A DNA stretch of 64,000 nucleotides, taken from NCBI GenBank assembly GCA_028023455.1, contig JAQFVV010012513.1:939001-1003000 (forward strand), read 5' to 3'. A model generated the notes under the pieces. That model saw only the letters and a list, made by a program, of their open reading frames with translations. It had not been told where the DNA came from and searched no databases. The translations under genes were made by a program, and so were the position numbers. Shown in pieces: positions 1 to 11,226 of this stretch. Numbering within the stretch: position 1 is the stretch's first letter; each line of letters begins with the position of its first letter. The stretch is from Epiperipatus broadwayi. Taxonomy: Eukaryota; Onychophora; Udeonychophora; Euonychophora; Peripatidae.

Positions 1-378
1 ATTGGAATTTTATTTTAAACAAAACATAACACACAGGAACCAAAACCCTAAAATCAATAATAATGACAACTTTTATAAATATAAAGAATCTATACTACGA
101 CAAAATTTTATTAATATATTAAAATATAATTTTCGATTATATTTTTTATTTGTTTACAGTAAGTGATTTTTATAACTACTTTTTTCTAAGTTAGTACACA
201 ATAGAATTGGATTGAACATGTATATTGAATGAATAACGCAAGACTTCGTTAAAGAGAGCTTAATGGAGAACTTAAGTATGGTTATCATGGGAAGATAGGT
301 TCCATCTATCTCATAAGGATTACTTTATATAGACATTCTAAAGAAATGCATATAGTTTTCATTAGAACAATATAAAAT

Positions 379-540
379 AGAGGCAAAACTTACCATATAG
401 TATTGTTATCTAGTGCAAGCCAGAGTAATCAATGGATGCAAGAAGGTATAGCTTGCACTGTGTGACAATACTGTAAGGAGAACTTTGCCTCTGTTATAAC
501 AGCTTGTTTAAGCATAGGAAATAATGATCATATGATCTGT
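379..540. repeat. R1 family repeat, short foldback copy
   Basis: Opposed arms beginning with AGAGGCAAAACT and ending with AGTTTTGCCTCT-like sequence flank a short centre; the arms also share a GTGCAAGC/GCTTGCAC block. The sequence matches other R1 copies at 2428, 36214, 41249 and 62785 (ATCAATGGATGC and AGCATAGGAAAT blocks). This copy lacks most of the centre seen in the 41.2-kb copy. Family membership is seen directly; its mode of movement is inferred from better copies. Confidence 0.7.
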
Positions 541-750
541 AGTGATAATTAGAACAATATTTCAGGGAATATAATAGTAGGAGAATTACAAGTAGATATG
601 GCATTGAAATATTTTTAAAAGAAAAGCATTCTGCTCAAGAAATTAAAAGACAGTATAACAAAATTTCAAATAAGAAGGGAAATAGACTATCATGTTCTAT
701 ATGTGGGCATATTTTAATATAGTCATTCAGAATTCAGTTCTAGAGCAGAG
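530..750 (+). mobile_element. LINE-2 family 3' tail fragment
   Basis: This aligns by eye with 50075-50220, where the same block follows a recognisable reverse-transcriptase C-terminus (shared GGAGAAYTACAAnTAGATATGG and related stretches). Conceptual translation near 700 gives CSICGHI, resembling the C-x-x-C-G zinc-knuckle motif at the C-terminus of many non-LTR retrotransposon proteins, but the frame is broken by stops. It is a dead 5'-truncated remnant. Confidence 0.5.
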
Positions 751-1995
751 TTTGATGGAATGATTATATTTATTTATGATATGGCTGCTACATATTATAG
801 GAGCCAATGTTTAAAATTAACCAAGAGAATGACAGCAATATGTTGTTATGGCAACTCTCATATAATACATCTTATTATCTAAGTTCTAAGGTCTTAAATA
901 GATCATGAATCACAGCAAATGATTTAAACTGATTGAGATTAAAGCTACCTAAAAGATTGAGTAAACTTCATTGACCAGGCCAGGATAAACTCTATAGTTT
1001 CAATCTGTTTAAGTCAATTGCTGTCATTCAAGGTCAATTTAGGATTTTAGCTCCCATATACTGATAATAGGTGGATTTCCATTTATTATATGTTGCTTTG
1101 ACAACAGATTGCTGTTTTTCCATTGGCTAATTTTATGCATGTAATTTACATATGATAACCAATTATGTGCTCTTACAATTTATTATAAATGTATATTAAT
1201 TATTTTTTTATTTTTAAAAAATAATAAATAAATAATACACATTATGCTATACATTTAATTTAATTATTATTAGCTTTTTCACATAAAATACAGATCTTCA
1301 ACAAGATTTTTAATGTTGTGCCATCTTCAATCTTCTATTTAATCTAAATCCAAGAATGTCCAAAATATACACCTCATTAATTACAGATTTTCTGGAATAT
1401 ATTTTAGGCCCACTTCTAAGTTTGTTTTTATATGTTTCACAAAATTCTATTCCAACACTTTCTGCTTATGTGGTTTCAAAGAAGAGCTGTTCTGAATTTA
1501 TAAAATATCTTTATTTGTTTGTTTTTCAGCTTGAATACTATTCATAATGAATACCTGTCCCTTACTATTCTACTATTCATCTGTCATCTATGAGTCTTCA
1601 AATTTATGGGTCTATCATGACTCACCTTTTTTATTCTGATAAATGATTACTTACTCTAAAATAGTTAGTCACAAAGAACAAATTATGCCTTATATATTTT
1701 AGCTTTACATTTTGATTTACAAATATTAAACTTCTTGCTTTACTACTATTAACAACCACTATAGATAAATACATTAATAATTACTACTATTCTTTTATTA
1801 ATCTAGAGATTATTCCCAGCCCAAATATAAACTTTAAATCTCAGCTAAAGGTTTATGTATCTTTTTATATTTGTCATCAAATTGAAAGGCTATTAAAGTC
1901 TTCAAATTGAAAAATTAATTATAACAACACATTTAAAAACCCCATGTTACATAAATAATAATTCTATTTATTTGAACAATTCTCTAAACAAACTT
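751..1995. other. AT-rich sequence, nothing recognised
   Basis: I see no credible coding exon, RNA gene or clear repeat. The 63-codon frame at 1356-1547 is the length expected by chance in AT-rich DNA and has no recognisable domain. Confidence 0.6.
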
Positions 1996-2095
1996 CAAGT
2001 ATGAACCGAGAGGTCATCGCAGCTGCCTTGCAAGCAAGTAGTTGGTTGCAGACGGTTGTGGGTTCGTCTCACAGGCAATGCTATGACATATAAAA
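1996..2095 (+). mobile_element. S1 tRNA-like SINE
   Basis: The unit has an A-box-like segment (CCGAGAGGTCATCGC), an anticodon-arm-like GCCTTGCAAGC, a B-box-like GGGTTCG and ends in GCTATGACAT followed by an A-rich tail. The same about 90-bp arrangement recurs six more times in this window, so it is a dispersed SINE rather than a functional tRNA gene. The acceptor stem is poor in this copy. Confidence 0.7.
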
Positions 2096-2414
2096 AAAAA
2101 ATAACAATCATCAAATGAATATAAATGTTCCACAAAATGTTTTATTTATTGGAGTAGATTTTAATCATAAAAACATATATTTTCCATAATTATTTACATT
2201 TATAATTATTTTTTACACTATATTGACTAATACTAGACTTAAATGTAGTCACTTATTCAAAAATATTTAATTTTTAGAAAAAAAAATAATCAAGAAAAAT
2301 GAATAACTCTTGAACTGCCATTTGTAAAACAATGTCATTTGCTAACCACAAGTAAAAAAAAAATATGTTTTTCATAATTAGTTACATATTTATAATTATT
2401 TATCACAATATATT

Positions 2415-2764
2415 GACTAATATTGTTATTAAACCACTAAACATCACATGATCACCATCTCTCATGCTTGCTCATAACTATTTATTAAAGCAGGCAAAAG
2501 TCTCCATACAGTAGTGCCACCCTGTGCCAACCAGAGTAATCAATGGATGCCAGAAGGCTTGTGCATAAAATCTCCATCTAGTGCCTACTCATCCAATATC
2601 TCCAGATTACTTTCTAGCTTACAGGAGATTTGGATCTTAAAGCACTGCACCTAGATCTTAGGATTTTATGCACAAGCCTTCTGGCATCCATTGTATACTC
2701 TAGCGTGCACTGATTGGCACTACTATATGAAAAGTTTTGTCTGTTTTAATAGACTAATATTGTT
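2415..2764 (-). mobile_element. R1 foldback insertion with 13-bp target duplication
   Basis: The insertion occupies about 2428-2751 and is flanked by direct copies of GACTAATATTGTT at 2415-2427 and 2752-2764. Its left end begins near AAACCACTAAACATCACATG, the same fixed end as the 62.8-kb copy. Inside are inverted arms: GGATGCCAGAAGGCTTGTGC on the left and its complement on the right. A fixed end, a variable other end and a 13-bp duplication point to target-primed reverse transcription. The minus strand is chosen because the fixed end should be the 3' end. Confidence 0.75.
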
Positions 2765-3225
2765 GTTATATTTAGATTTTTTATTAATAAATATTTAATT
2801 TTAGAAGAAGAAAGGGCAAGAAAAATGAATTATCAATATTTCTACTTATAAGTCTAGTGAAATCAAGGATGACTACAGGTTATAATTTCGTACATTTTTT
2901 ATGGTTATGAATTTTATTTTAAATTTTTTATTAGATTTGAGACATTTAAATGTAAAATACTTCTAGTTTTAAAAGTTAAATTAAAACATGGTTATTTTAG
3001 TTATATATTTTTTGCATAAAATTGTAACTGATGAATAAGAAGAATCAAAGCTTTACTCAATCTGATAATGAAGAAAATTTTCAATTAACATAAAATTTCC
3101 ATAAATTTAACTTGCAATGGCTACAGTCTAATTTAATTACATAAATGCTACAAGTAGTTTCTTGTATTACTCGTAAGAAAAAATATTTATATAAATATTG
3201 TTCCAAATTTGATATTATTATATGT

Positions 3226-3929
3226 ATTATTTACAATGTAAACGTTACAAGCATAAGGCTAAACTACTCAATATATAATTAAAATTACCCCAAATTCAAA
3301 ATTCAAACAGACCAGCATAAAAATATTAAAACACTACCAAAGGTTTCACTGCTACAAGCAGACTTTTCAAGTGTAAAGAACTACTAAAACTACACAATAT
3401 ATATAATATTAAACATTACCCACAAATCCATTCACTTCCCATCCACCCTTAATATTAAAAGAACTCTTAAATAAATTAATTGCTTCAGAATAATAAATTT
3501 TCAATAATAAAGATTCTTTAATTCTTCTTTTGATTTCATGAAATCAAAAGAAGAATTAAAGAATCTTTATTGTTGAAAATTTATTATTATTTAAAGAACT
3601 CTTAAATAAATTAATTGCTTCAGAATAATAAATTTTCAATGATAAAGATTCTTTAATTCTTCTTTGAAAAGAAGAATTAAAGAATCTTTATTATTGAAAA
3701 TTTATTATTCTGAAGTAATTAATTTATTTAAGAATTCTTTTAATATTAAGGGTGGATGGGAAGGGAATGGATTTGTGAGTAATGTTTAATATTATATATA
3801 TATTGTGTAGATTTAGTAATTCTTTACACTTGAGAAGTCTGCTTGAAGCAGTGAAACCTTTGGTAGTGTTTTAATATTATTTTTATGCAGAATTTTGGAT
3901 TTGGAGTAATTTTAATTATTTACAATGTA
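3226..3929. mobile_element. R5 foldback insertion with 15-bp target duplication
   Basis: A 674-bp insertion (3241-3914) lies between direct repeats ATTATTTACAATGTA at 3226-3240 and 3915-3929. The outer arms, about 3278-3466 and 3730-3914, are inverted copies; each contains a CTACCAAAGG/CCTTTGGTAG block. The centre has a roughly 75-bp unit in alternating orientation (about 3467-3538, 3540-3590, 3591-3665, 3665-3735), so it reads as two stacked hairpins inside a large hairpin. No open frame is supported. Confidence 0.8.
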
Positions 3930-5120
3930 TATTAAAATATTTGCATAAAAAACTAAAAAAACAATCATAAAATTACAGAAATGAACAAATAAAATTACTT
4001 TTGGTTAATTTGATTCAATTAATTACTTTATCATAATCAGTTTTTATAATAAAATAAACTTGTGTTTTATTATTTTTGCCACTAATTACAATCAATTTTA
4101 TATTTATTTTAAAAATAAAAAAAAAAAACCTTTTACAAAAAGACAAAAATGATTGTTCTTTAGACAAGAAGTTGATAAGAAACTACAATATCAAAAAAGG
4201 GTAAACATGAAATTAAAAATACAAGAGCTAAATTCAAATTAGATACATATTTAGAAAAGAACTGAGATGTACACATTTAATTTAAAAAGTAATATGAAAT
4301 TAAGGTATTAAAAATTAAAAAAATATGACTGCTTAGACTACAAGTGGTATGAGATACTACTAAATCAGAAAGATAGGAATGAAATTAAAAATACACAATG
4401 TAAATTCAAACTAGATATATATTTAGAAAAACACTGAGATGTATATATTCAATTTAAAAAATAATATAAAATTAAGTTGTTTGAAAATTGGTAGCAGTTT
4501 AGAGAAAACTGAAACTAAAATGCATATTCATTAATAAAATTTCAATAAAAGTAGATATATGTTATAATCATTCTAAGAAAGCTTTCAATGTTTGGATATC
4601 AAGTGATGAAAAAGATGGCATTGTAAGTAAATAGGAAGTTTTTTCGTGGACAGACTTAATGTTGTGACATTTGTTTAAAATATGGAAATTTAAAAATTAT
4701 CAGTTTATGTATTTATTTTTATTTCTAAAGTTAAATTAATTATTGGTTTTGATAAATATGAAACATTTAGATTCAGATTGTACAAAACTTTGTTTTTATA
4801 AGAAAATAAACCAAGTAAGAAATGCTAATATAAAGTAATAATATAAAGCAATCGTATAAATAGATTTTTTTTAAAATTGTAAATCCTATTTTTATTTTTA
4901 AAATTAAACTTTTAAATATCAAAAATGATTTTTATTATTTGAATGTATTCTTCATTCACACATGCAATATTATTTTAAATTTGGTTTGTTATTGTTTTAT
5001 CCATTTGAGAAACACTTGTTTTGCTTAGAAGCTAAACCAAAATCCCATGTTCTGCATATAATTTTAGTTTATTATTTTTTTGTAAAGTTAATATTTAAAT
5101 TTAAGCACATTTTCTGTTAT
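3930..5120. repeat. AT-rich sequence with a diverged tandem duplication
   Basis: Two related blocks lie at about 4200-4330 and 4375-4490 (shared ATGAAATTAAAAATACA, TTAGAAAA and CTGAGATGTA), a diverged direct duplication with a period near 185 bp. Nothing else is recognised. Confidence 0.5.
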
Positions 5121-5234
5121 AAAATTAATATTGTTGAGTGTTTGTGACCGAGTGGTCAGCACAACCGCCTTACAAGCAATTTTCCCGGGTTTGCTTCCCA
5201 GCCAATGCTTTGACACATTAAAAAAATTAATATT
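5121..5234 (+). mobile_element. S1 tRNA-like SINE with 12-bp target duplication
   Basis: The element (5133-5222) has TGACCGAGTGGTCAGC (A-box region), CCGCCTTACAAGC (anticodon arm), CCCGGGTTTGC (T-arm region) and ends CCAATGCTTTGACACATT plus an A-run. Direct repeats AAAATTAATATT at 5121-5132 and 5223-5234 flank it. The element is essentially a tRNA-like head plus a short tail, without a long unrelated body. Confidence 0.75.
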
Positions 5235-5860
5235 TGAATGAATAAATTGAAATATGAAGATAATTTTATTAAAATAGTTTATTCGTTGAAGATAAACAAG
5301 CATGAAAGATTACTAATTTGGCTATATTAATGCCATTTACAATTTTATAACCAGAAGATTAAGACAATATGTCAGAAATTTGATATTCTAACTGGAAGCA
5401 AATATTCTGAACCAAAGAAAGGGGCAACAATTATTTTTTGCATTAACATACTTATATAGAACTGGTTCATGAAAAGTAATTGCTACTAAAATAAATTATC
5501 AGTTGTGATTAGTTGTAGAAAATGGTTTACATATAAAAACACCTCCATCATATAAATAAATGATAACCCAAAGAATAAAATTCTAAATATATGGGAATAA
5601 ATAGTATAGGTTACACTGCTATTTATTAAATACTATTTAACTCCATATTTTTGGAATTAAAATGACTGTTAATGCATCATCTTTAAAATAATGGAAACAA
5701 AGAAGTAGTTATGGGCTCTATGAAAATAAAAAAAACCCTGTTAATTATTAAATTATATTTATTTAAAATTTTTTATTTTATTAAATGTTTTTTTTCTATA
5801 CATATCTAAATTTCAGGTTATGTTAAATACTTTCACACATTTATAATGTTGTAAATAATA
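5235..5860. other. AT-rich sequence, nothing recognised
   Basis: No gene, RNA or clear repeat structure seen. Confidence 0.6.
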
Positions 5861-6840
5861 AAAATTAAGGAATTGTAGCCATATAAATCACCAGATGAAA
5901 TTATACTTTTGATGTTGCTAGGAATCTATCAATTACACTAATTTCCAATCATAAGACTAAACAAGTTTTTTTAGTAACCTAATATAGCTCTTTTATTATG
6001 ACTTTAAACAGAAAAAAGGGGATCCCCTTTATTTATAACTCAAATTGTTATAAGTATTTAAACACAGATAAGTAGTTTAATAAGTATGAGAATTCAGAGT
6101 CCACTCTTTTTTGATATCCATAAATTAAATATTTTTGTGGATCTATTATGATGTAAATAATAGACATTAAGAGATTTTATCCATGTAAATAATTAGAGAT
6201 AACAAGATCATTGAGGTTTCTAGGAAACAATTATTGACAGATATAAGACTAAATAAATTTTCTTTAGCAATCTATTATAGCTTTTTTATTCTAAGTTTAA
6301 ATAAAAGAAAGAGGAATATTTTACTCCTAATCCTAGTTTTGTAAAAATTTTAAATGCAGACATCTATTTTTATAGGTATAAAATTTTAAAAGCCTGCATT
6401 TTCTTTTGACATGCTTTAATTTATATATCATCTTTCCTAAAGAATTGTATGTGTTAAATGTGTTACAAATTTATAATATAAGGAGTGGAAATTAAGAATA
6501 TATGTCAATATAAACAACCACAGATGGGGCTTCTTTTTCTATTTCTAGGAAACTAATAATTATTAATTAAAAATTCTAAAGCCAAACAAGTTATAACTTT
6601 CTAGGGAAGATGAATTATTAATTACTGAACTCAAAAAAGTTGAAGATATCTGAATCCTTATTTTATAAAGATAGCTATATGAATCTAAAATCCATATAAC
6701 AACTTGGTTAAGATTAAAAGATTTTTTTAACTCAGAAGAGCTGCAATAAGTTACTTAAGAAAACTTGTTTAGCCTTAGGATTGTCAATTAATAGTTGATA
6801 GTTTCGTAGCAACATCAAGGTTAAATTATATATGTTTACA
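5860..6840. repeat. Diverged tandem and inverted repeat block
   Basis: Related segments at about 5870-6000, 6150-6290 and 6490-6610 share TAAGACTAAA(C/T)AA, TTTCTAGGAA-like and CTATTATAGCT-like pieces. A copy in opposite orientation lies at about 6720-6830 (AACTTGTTTAGCCTTAGGATTG). The spacing is near 290-330 bp. The copies are heavily diverged and the parent element is unknown. Confidence 0.45.
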
Positions 6841-8360
6841 TAAATGTTTATATATGTTTACATTTGAATGCATTACAATTAGTGTTTAGTAAATTATGTA
6901 CTTTATTACATTTTCTAATTAGTGAAAAAGTTTAAGGAAAATCACATTTAAGAAAAGGGGTCACAAATAAAATTAGGCTGTGCACAACTGGTCTAGAATA
7001 TTGTAAATGTTATTAAAAATATATAAATAAGTATATGAGAAAGTCATGTGATATTGTTTGTATAACCAAATAACAAATACTATTTCATAGAGTTTATAGA
7101 AAACTACATTATCAATGTTGGGGTAAATGTTTTTAGTTATTAGTAGATTTATTAGCTTCTAATATCATCAGGGTTACTTTTAAATCAAATACTTATGATC
7201 AAATGTGTCTAGGTAATGTCAATGATGTGTTTTGCTGATGCTTTTAATTTTGGCCCAAAGATTTTTATAGCCTCTGAAAGTTGATGAATTTTTGAATCTG
7301 TTTTATAATAATCAAGTATTTGGAATTTGATGGGTCATGTGATATCCATGCACAAGAACAATTGAGTTTTGAGTGATCTTTTAATTCTCAAGAATGTTTC
7401 ACAATCTGTTTAAAAGTGGACTGCAATTTAGAGTTAATGAAAATTCTGCAATGTTTTCTATGTTTGGCCTTTTGATCAGATTATTTAAGACTCATTTTCC
7501 AAGATCTCTTCTTTTCCACTTTTCTTGCATCATTAAATAATTGGGTTAATATATCATCAGTTTCCACAATATTTCCAGAAACAAACTCTATTATAATATT
7601 GCAGTTCTGCCACCTATTGTGAACTTGAGTAATCTATACATACTAATTCTTATTAAATCTCTATCCAGTCATTGTCCTATTTTTACTGCCACAGTTGTCA
7701 CTGATGAAAAATGAATGACAGGTTACACTGTCTGACTACCCTTTCTATATATAGTCTATTAAACTACAGAAAATATAAATATATAACTCTTTTTGTACAA
7801 CAAACATTAAAGTAACACATATAAAAATTTATTATATAATTAGATTTAACAGTGACAGTTATATACATATATAGTTATAAATTATTAATTAGTTGCAACA
7901 TATGTCCTCAAGTTTATTAAAAAAACAATATCCTGTGCAACTCATGAGTTCCTATGTGTGCATTTGGATATTCCTATTTCCTGGGTTTATTGGCTCTATC
8001 ATACAGGGATCTTTTTACTTGGTCATCAGTCCATGACACTATAAGTATATTTTACAGAGGTGACAGTCCAGTTCATCTTCTAAGATTAAAACCTTCCTTT
8101 TTACTTTCTCTCCACTGTTTATTTTTCCACTCCTGTAAAACAATACTTTTTTTATTTATCACAATTAGCTTATTTTAAGAGCTTAACTTTTTTTTAATTA
8201 AGTTTTAAAAGGAACTTTATTTAAGAAAATATATATCTACAAATATTTTAGTTTAAAGGAATATATATATATATATTTCAGTTTAAAAGAAAAAAAATAC
8301 ACAATTAATCAAAGATTACTACAATAAATATTTTCAATAGGATTCAGTGAATTATACTAT
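6840..8360. other. AT-rich sequence, no supported feature
   Basis: The segment 7180-7650 is slightly less AT-biased than its surroundings and may be an old transposon remnant, but I could not place it in any family in either orientation. No open frame beyond chance length. Confidence 0.5.
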
Positions 8361-8449
8361 TAAACTATTAAGCATCATATGATCACTATCTCTTATTGAT
8401 TACTCTGGTTGGCACAGGGTGGCACTACTGTATGGAGAGTTTCGCTTTG
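8361..8449 (-). repeat. R1 repeat, internally deleted copy
   Basis: The copy joins the fixed R1 end (AAGCATCATATGATCACTATCTC) directly to the opposite end (TTGATTACTCTGGTTGGC to GTATGGAGAGTTTCGC), so the middle is missing. Related to 62785-63008 and 41249-41780. Confidence 0.65.
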
Positions 8450-8728
8450 AATTATACTATTATTAAAAACATTTACAATAAAATAGGAAACAAAAAATAT
8501 ATCTCACTAGAGGTTAGAACACTGATGGATAAGAGACCAAGTGGCTGTGAAAATGTCTGATGGGATAATTTTTTAATCTCTTTGTTTTATTATCTATAAT
8601 TTGTTTTTAAAAATATTAAAATTTCTTGCATTACTATTGTAAGGATAAGTATACATTATGCACCATAATGAATATGTTGTACTTCTTATTTCTATAATAA
8701 ATTGTTTTTCTCTTCACCAATAAAAATT

Positions 8729-9239
8729 GTAATTATAAATATGCGATTTTTTCGCATGCGTTAGTGAAGCTGTAATTATACTATAATATTTAATATGCCT
8801 GCTTAGCGCTTCCAAAATTTAGTATTTAAATCTCATACTAATAGCTTTACGAATGAAAACTGTTGCAATTTATTGTACACATATGCAAATGAGCTTGAAT
8901 TTTTAATTAGTTAGTCCATTTTTTGGAGAGAGCAAAGCATACACAGAGAAGAGTGATGCCAAAAGAAAAGTCAAAGAAGCTTTTTACATAGCAAATGATC
9001 TCAGTGCCATTGGTAGAAGAGAGGTATGCTTTGCTCCTTCCAAACAATGGACTAACTAATTAAAAATTCAAGCTCATTTGCATATGTGTACAATAAATCA
9101 CAACAGTCTTCATTCTAAAGCTATGAGTATGAGATTTAAATACTAAATCTCAAAAGCACTAAGCAGGCATATTAAACATTGTAGTATAATTACAGCTTCA
9201 ATAACGCATGCGAAAAAAAAAATGCATATTTATAATTAC
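8729..9239. mobile_element. R6 foldback element with about 215-bp inverted arms
   Basis: The arms 8729-8942 and 9024-9239 are inverted copies, starting and ending with the 16-base complement GTAATTATAAATATGC / GCATATTTATAATTAC. An 81-bp unique centre (8943-9023) separates them. Both arms contain CGCATGCG and a CTCATTTGCATATGTGTACA-like block. No coding capacity; it resembles a foldback MITE. I could not identify a clean target-site duplication. Confidence 0.75.
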
Positions 9240-9977
9240 TTCTTATTTGGAAAAGTCTCTATAATTGAACTCATAGTGGCATTCTTTTTCTGATAAATTT
9301 TTGTAGTGTAAGATTGAGTGTATTATAGGCTACTACTAGAAGAATACATGTTTTTGTTTCTCTTCAGATCTGTGATACAACCCATATATAATGTCAATGT
9401 TAAGTATGTTTCTCTTATATCTCATGAAATATAATCTTGGCAATGACCACATGTTCATTTTCAGTAGAATATCAAAAAAAATTGGGCTCAAGTGTCCAAT
9501 ATTGAAATCTATGTATTAACTGCTTATTATTAATGCCTAGCATTGGCAAGTCTAATTTATAATTTGTATGTAGAAGTACATATGTATTCCAGCAGCCATT
9601 TGTCTTGTGGGAAAATTATGTTAGGGTTAGATATTGATTTAATAGGTTCCGAGACTTTATGCAGATATTTTTTGTATGGAGGAGGTTTGTCTGTAGATGT
9701 TATTTTAAGAGTGAGTTCTAAAATGTGGGTATATTCTTGTCATGGTTGCAATTCTTAATTCTTTCCTTAACTTTTAATTTATATTTCAGTGTCTTCTCTT
9801 ACAGATTAATTACATTTTACTTAATTAAAAAGAACTTATTTACGAGATAGTTTTATAATTTGCAAATAACAACATGTATGTTGAGCATATATATGTTGAT
9901 TCAAAAATATATAAGGACAACATTCCCTTTTGATATCATTTCAAGAACTGATTAAATATTACATATTTTTCTATGAT
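9240..9977. other. AT-rich sequence, nothing recognised
   Basis: No supported gene or repeat. The 71-codon frame at 9543-9758 has no recognisable motif and is treated as chance. Confidence 0.55.
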
Positions 9978-11226
9978 ATTGCAGTTATTTTGTATAAAAC
10001 TGATAAAAAAAATAACAGCAATATCACATAAAAAATATTTACCAAGGTAATTACAACTCATTTACAGAAAACATTGGACTTCCACCAACCAAGAGAACAA
10101 GCTGGATTTAAAAGTGGTTTTAGTACAGTAGTAGATCATATCCAGGTATTGAGAGAAGTTATAGAAAGAACAAATAAATATGAGTTGCCATTATACTTTG
10201 GATTTGTGGATTATGAAAAGGCATTTGATTCTGTAAACATTTATTCAGTGATTAAAGCATTGGATCATCAAGGTATAGATCCAGGATATTGTCATATTTT
10301 AAAGAATATTTATAAAAATGCAACAGCAACAATTACATTATATTATGATACTAGGAAAGTCAACATTGAGAAAGGTGTAAGATGGGGTGACGCCATATCT
10401 CCAAAAAAAGTAAATGGAGTTTATTTAAGACATTTAGATTTTGCAGCTGATGTAGTTGTATTTGCAAATAATGCTTTAAAGCTGCAGGAAATGTTGCTGG
10501 AGTTATCAGATGAAAGTAGGAAAGTAGAACTAAAGATAAATGTTAAAAAGACTGAAGTTCAATGGATTTTCTAAAAATATGAAAATAAAGATTTATTATG
10601 ATGAGTTAAAAGAAGTTAACAGCTAGAAATACCTTGGTCAGATTATTAATACAGATGGAAACATAATGGATAAAACTAATCATAGAAATAAACTTGGTTG
10701 GAGTGCTTTTGGTAGAAATAACATGATACTAAAAGAAAATATGCCTATGGGTTTGAAAAGGAAGCTTTTTAATAAATGTGTTTTACCAGTTCTTACTTAT
10801 GGATCTGAGACTTGGACACTTAATAGAAAAGAAATACAGAGACTTTAGACCACTCAAAAATGTATTGAAAGATGCATGTTAGGAGTAACAAGACAAGATC
10901 AAAAACACAGTATATAGGTAAGAGAACAAACAGGTGTTATTGACCTCACTGAAAAAATTAAAAGACTGAAGTGGAGTTGGGCTGGACATATTGCTAGAAG
11001 AAATGGTAATAGATGGACAATTCAAATCTTAAATTAGATTCCAAGAAATTGTAAAATCCCCAGAAAGAGACCACATGTGAGATGGATGGATGAAATAAAA
11101 AAGTGTGCAGGGATGATGTGGAGAAGAGAAGTTAAAGATCGGAGAAGATGGATTGAACTTGGAGAGACCTTCATCCTGCAATGGATTGATAATGGTTGTT
11201 GATGATGATGATTGCAGTTATTTTGT
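9978..11226 (+). mobile_element. RTE-type LINE, 5'-truncated, with perfect 16-bp target duplication
   Basis: The insertion (9994-11210) is flanked by ATTGCAGTTATTTTGT at 9978-9993 and 11211-11226. It begins inside the reverse transcriptase and ends in a (GAT)n-type tail, typical of RTE-clade LINEs, which have very short 3' UTRs ending in simple repeats. Compared with the 50.7-53.6-kb copy it has an internal deletion of about 20 codons after the GDAISPK motif near 10405 and several stops. The undiverged duplication makes the boundaries secure. Confidence 0.92.
10074..11145 (+). pseudogene. RTE reverse transcriptase fragment (dead)
   Basis: Frames 10074-10574 and 10666-10848 translate as the palm-to-C-terminal part of a LINE reverse transcriptase. 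Visible motifs in order are QAGFKSGFST, FVDYEKAFDS (motif A with its catalytic aspartate), GVRWGDAISP (normally GVRQGD), the catalytic box altered to FAAD from the expected FADD, then LTYGSETWTLNR. The segment normally between ISPK and the FADD region is missing about 20 residues. A stop falls in the conserved N-S-Y-K-Y-L-G segment near 10623. The altered catalytic box and stops make it inactive. Coding similarity continues to about 11145. Confidence 0.9.
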
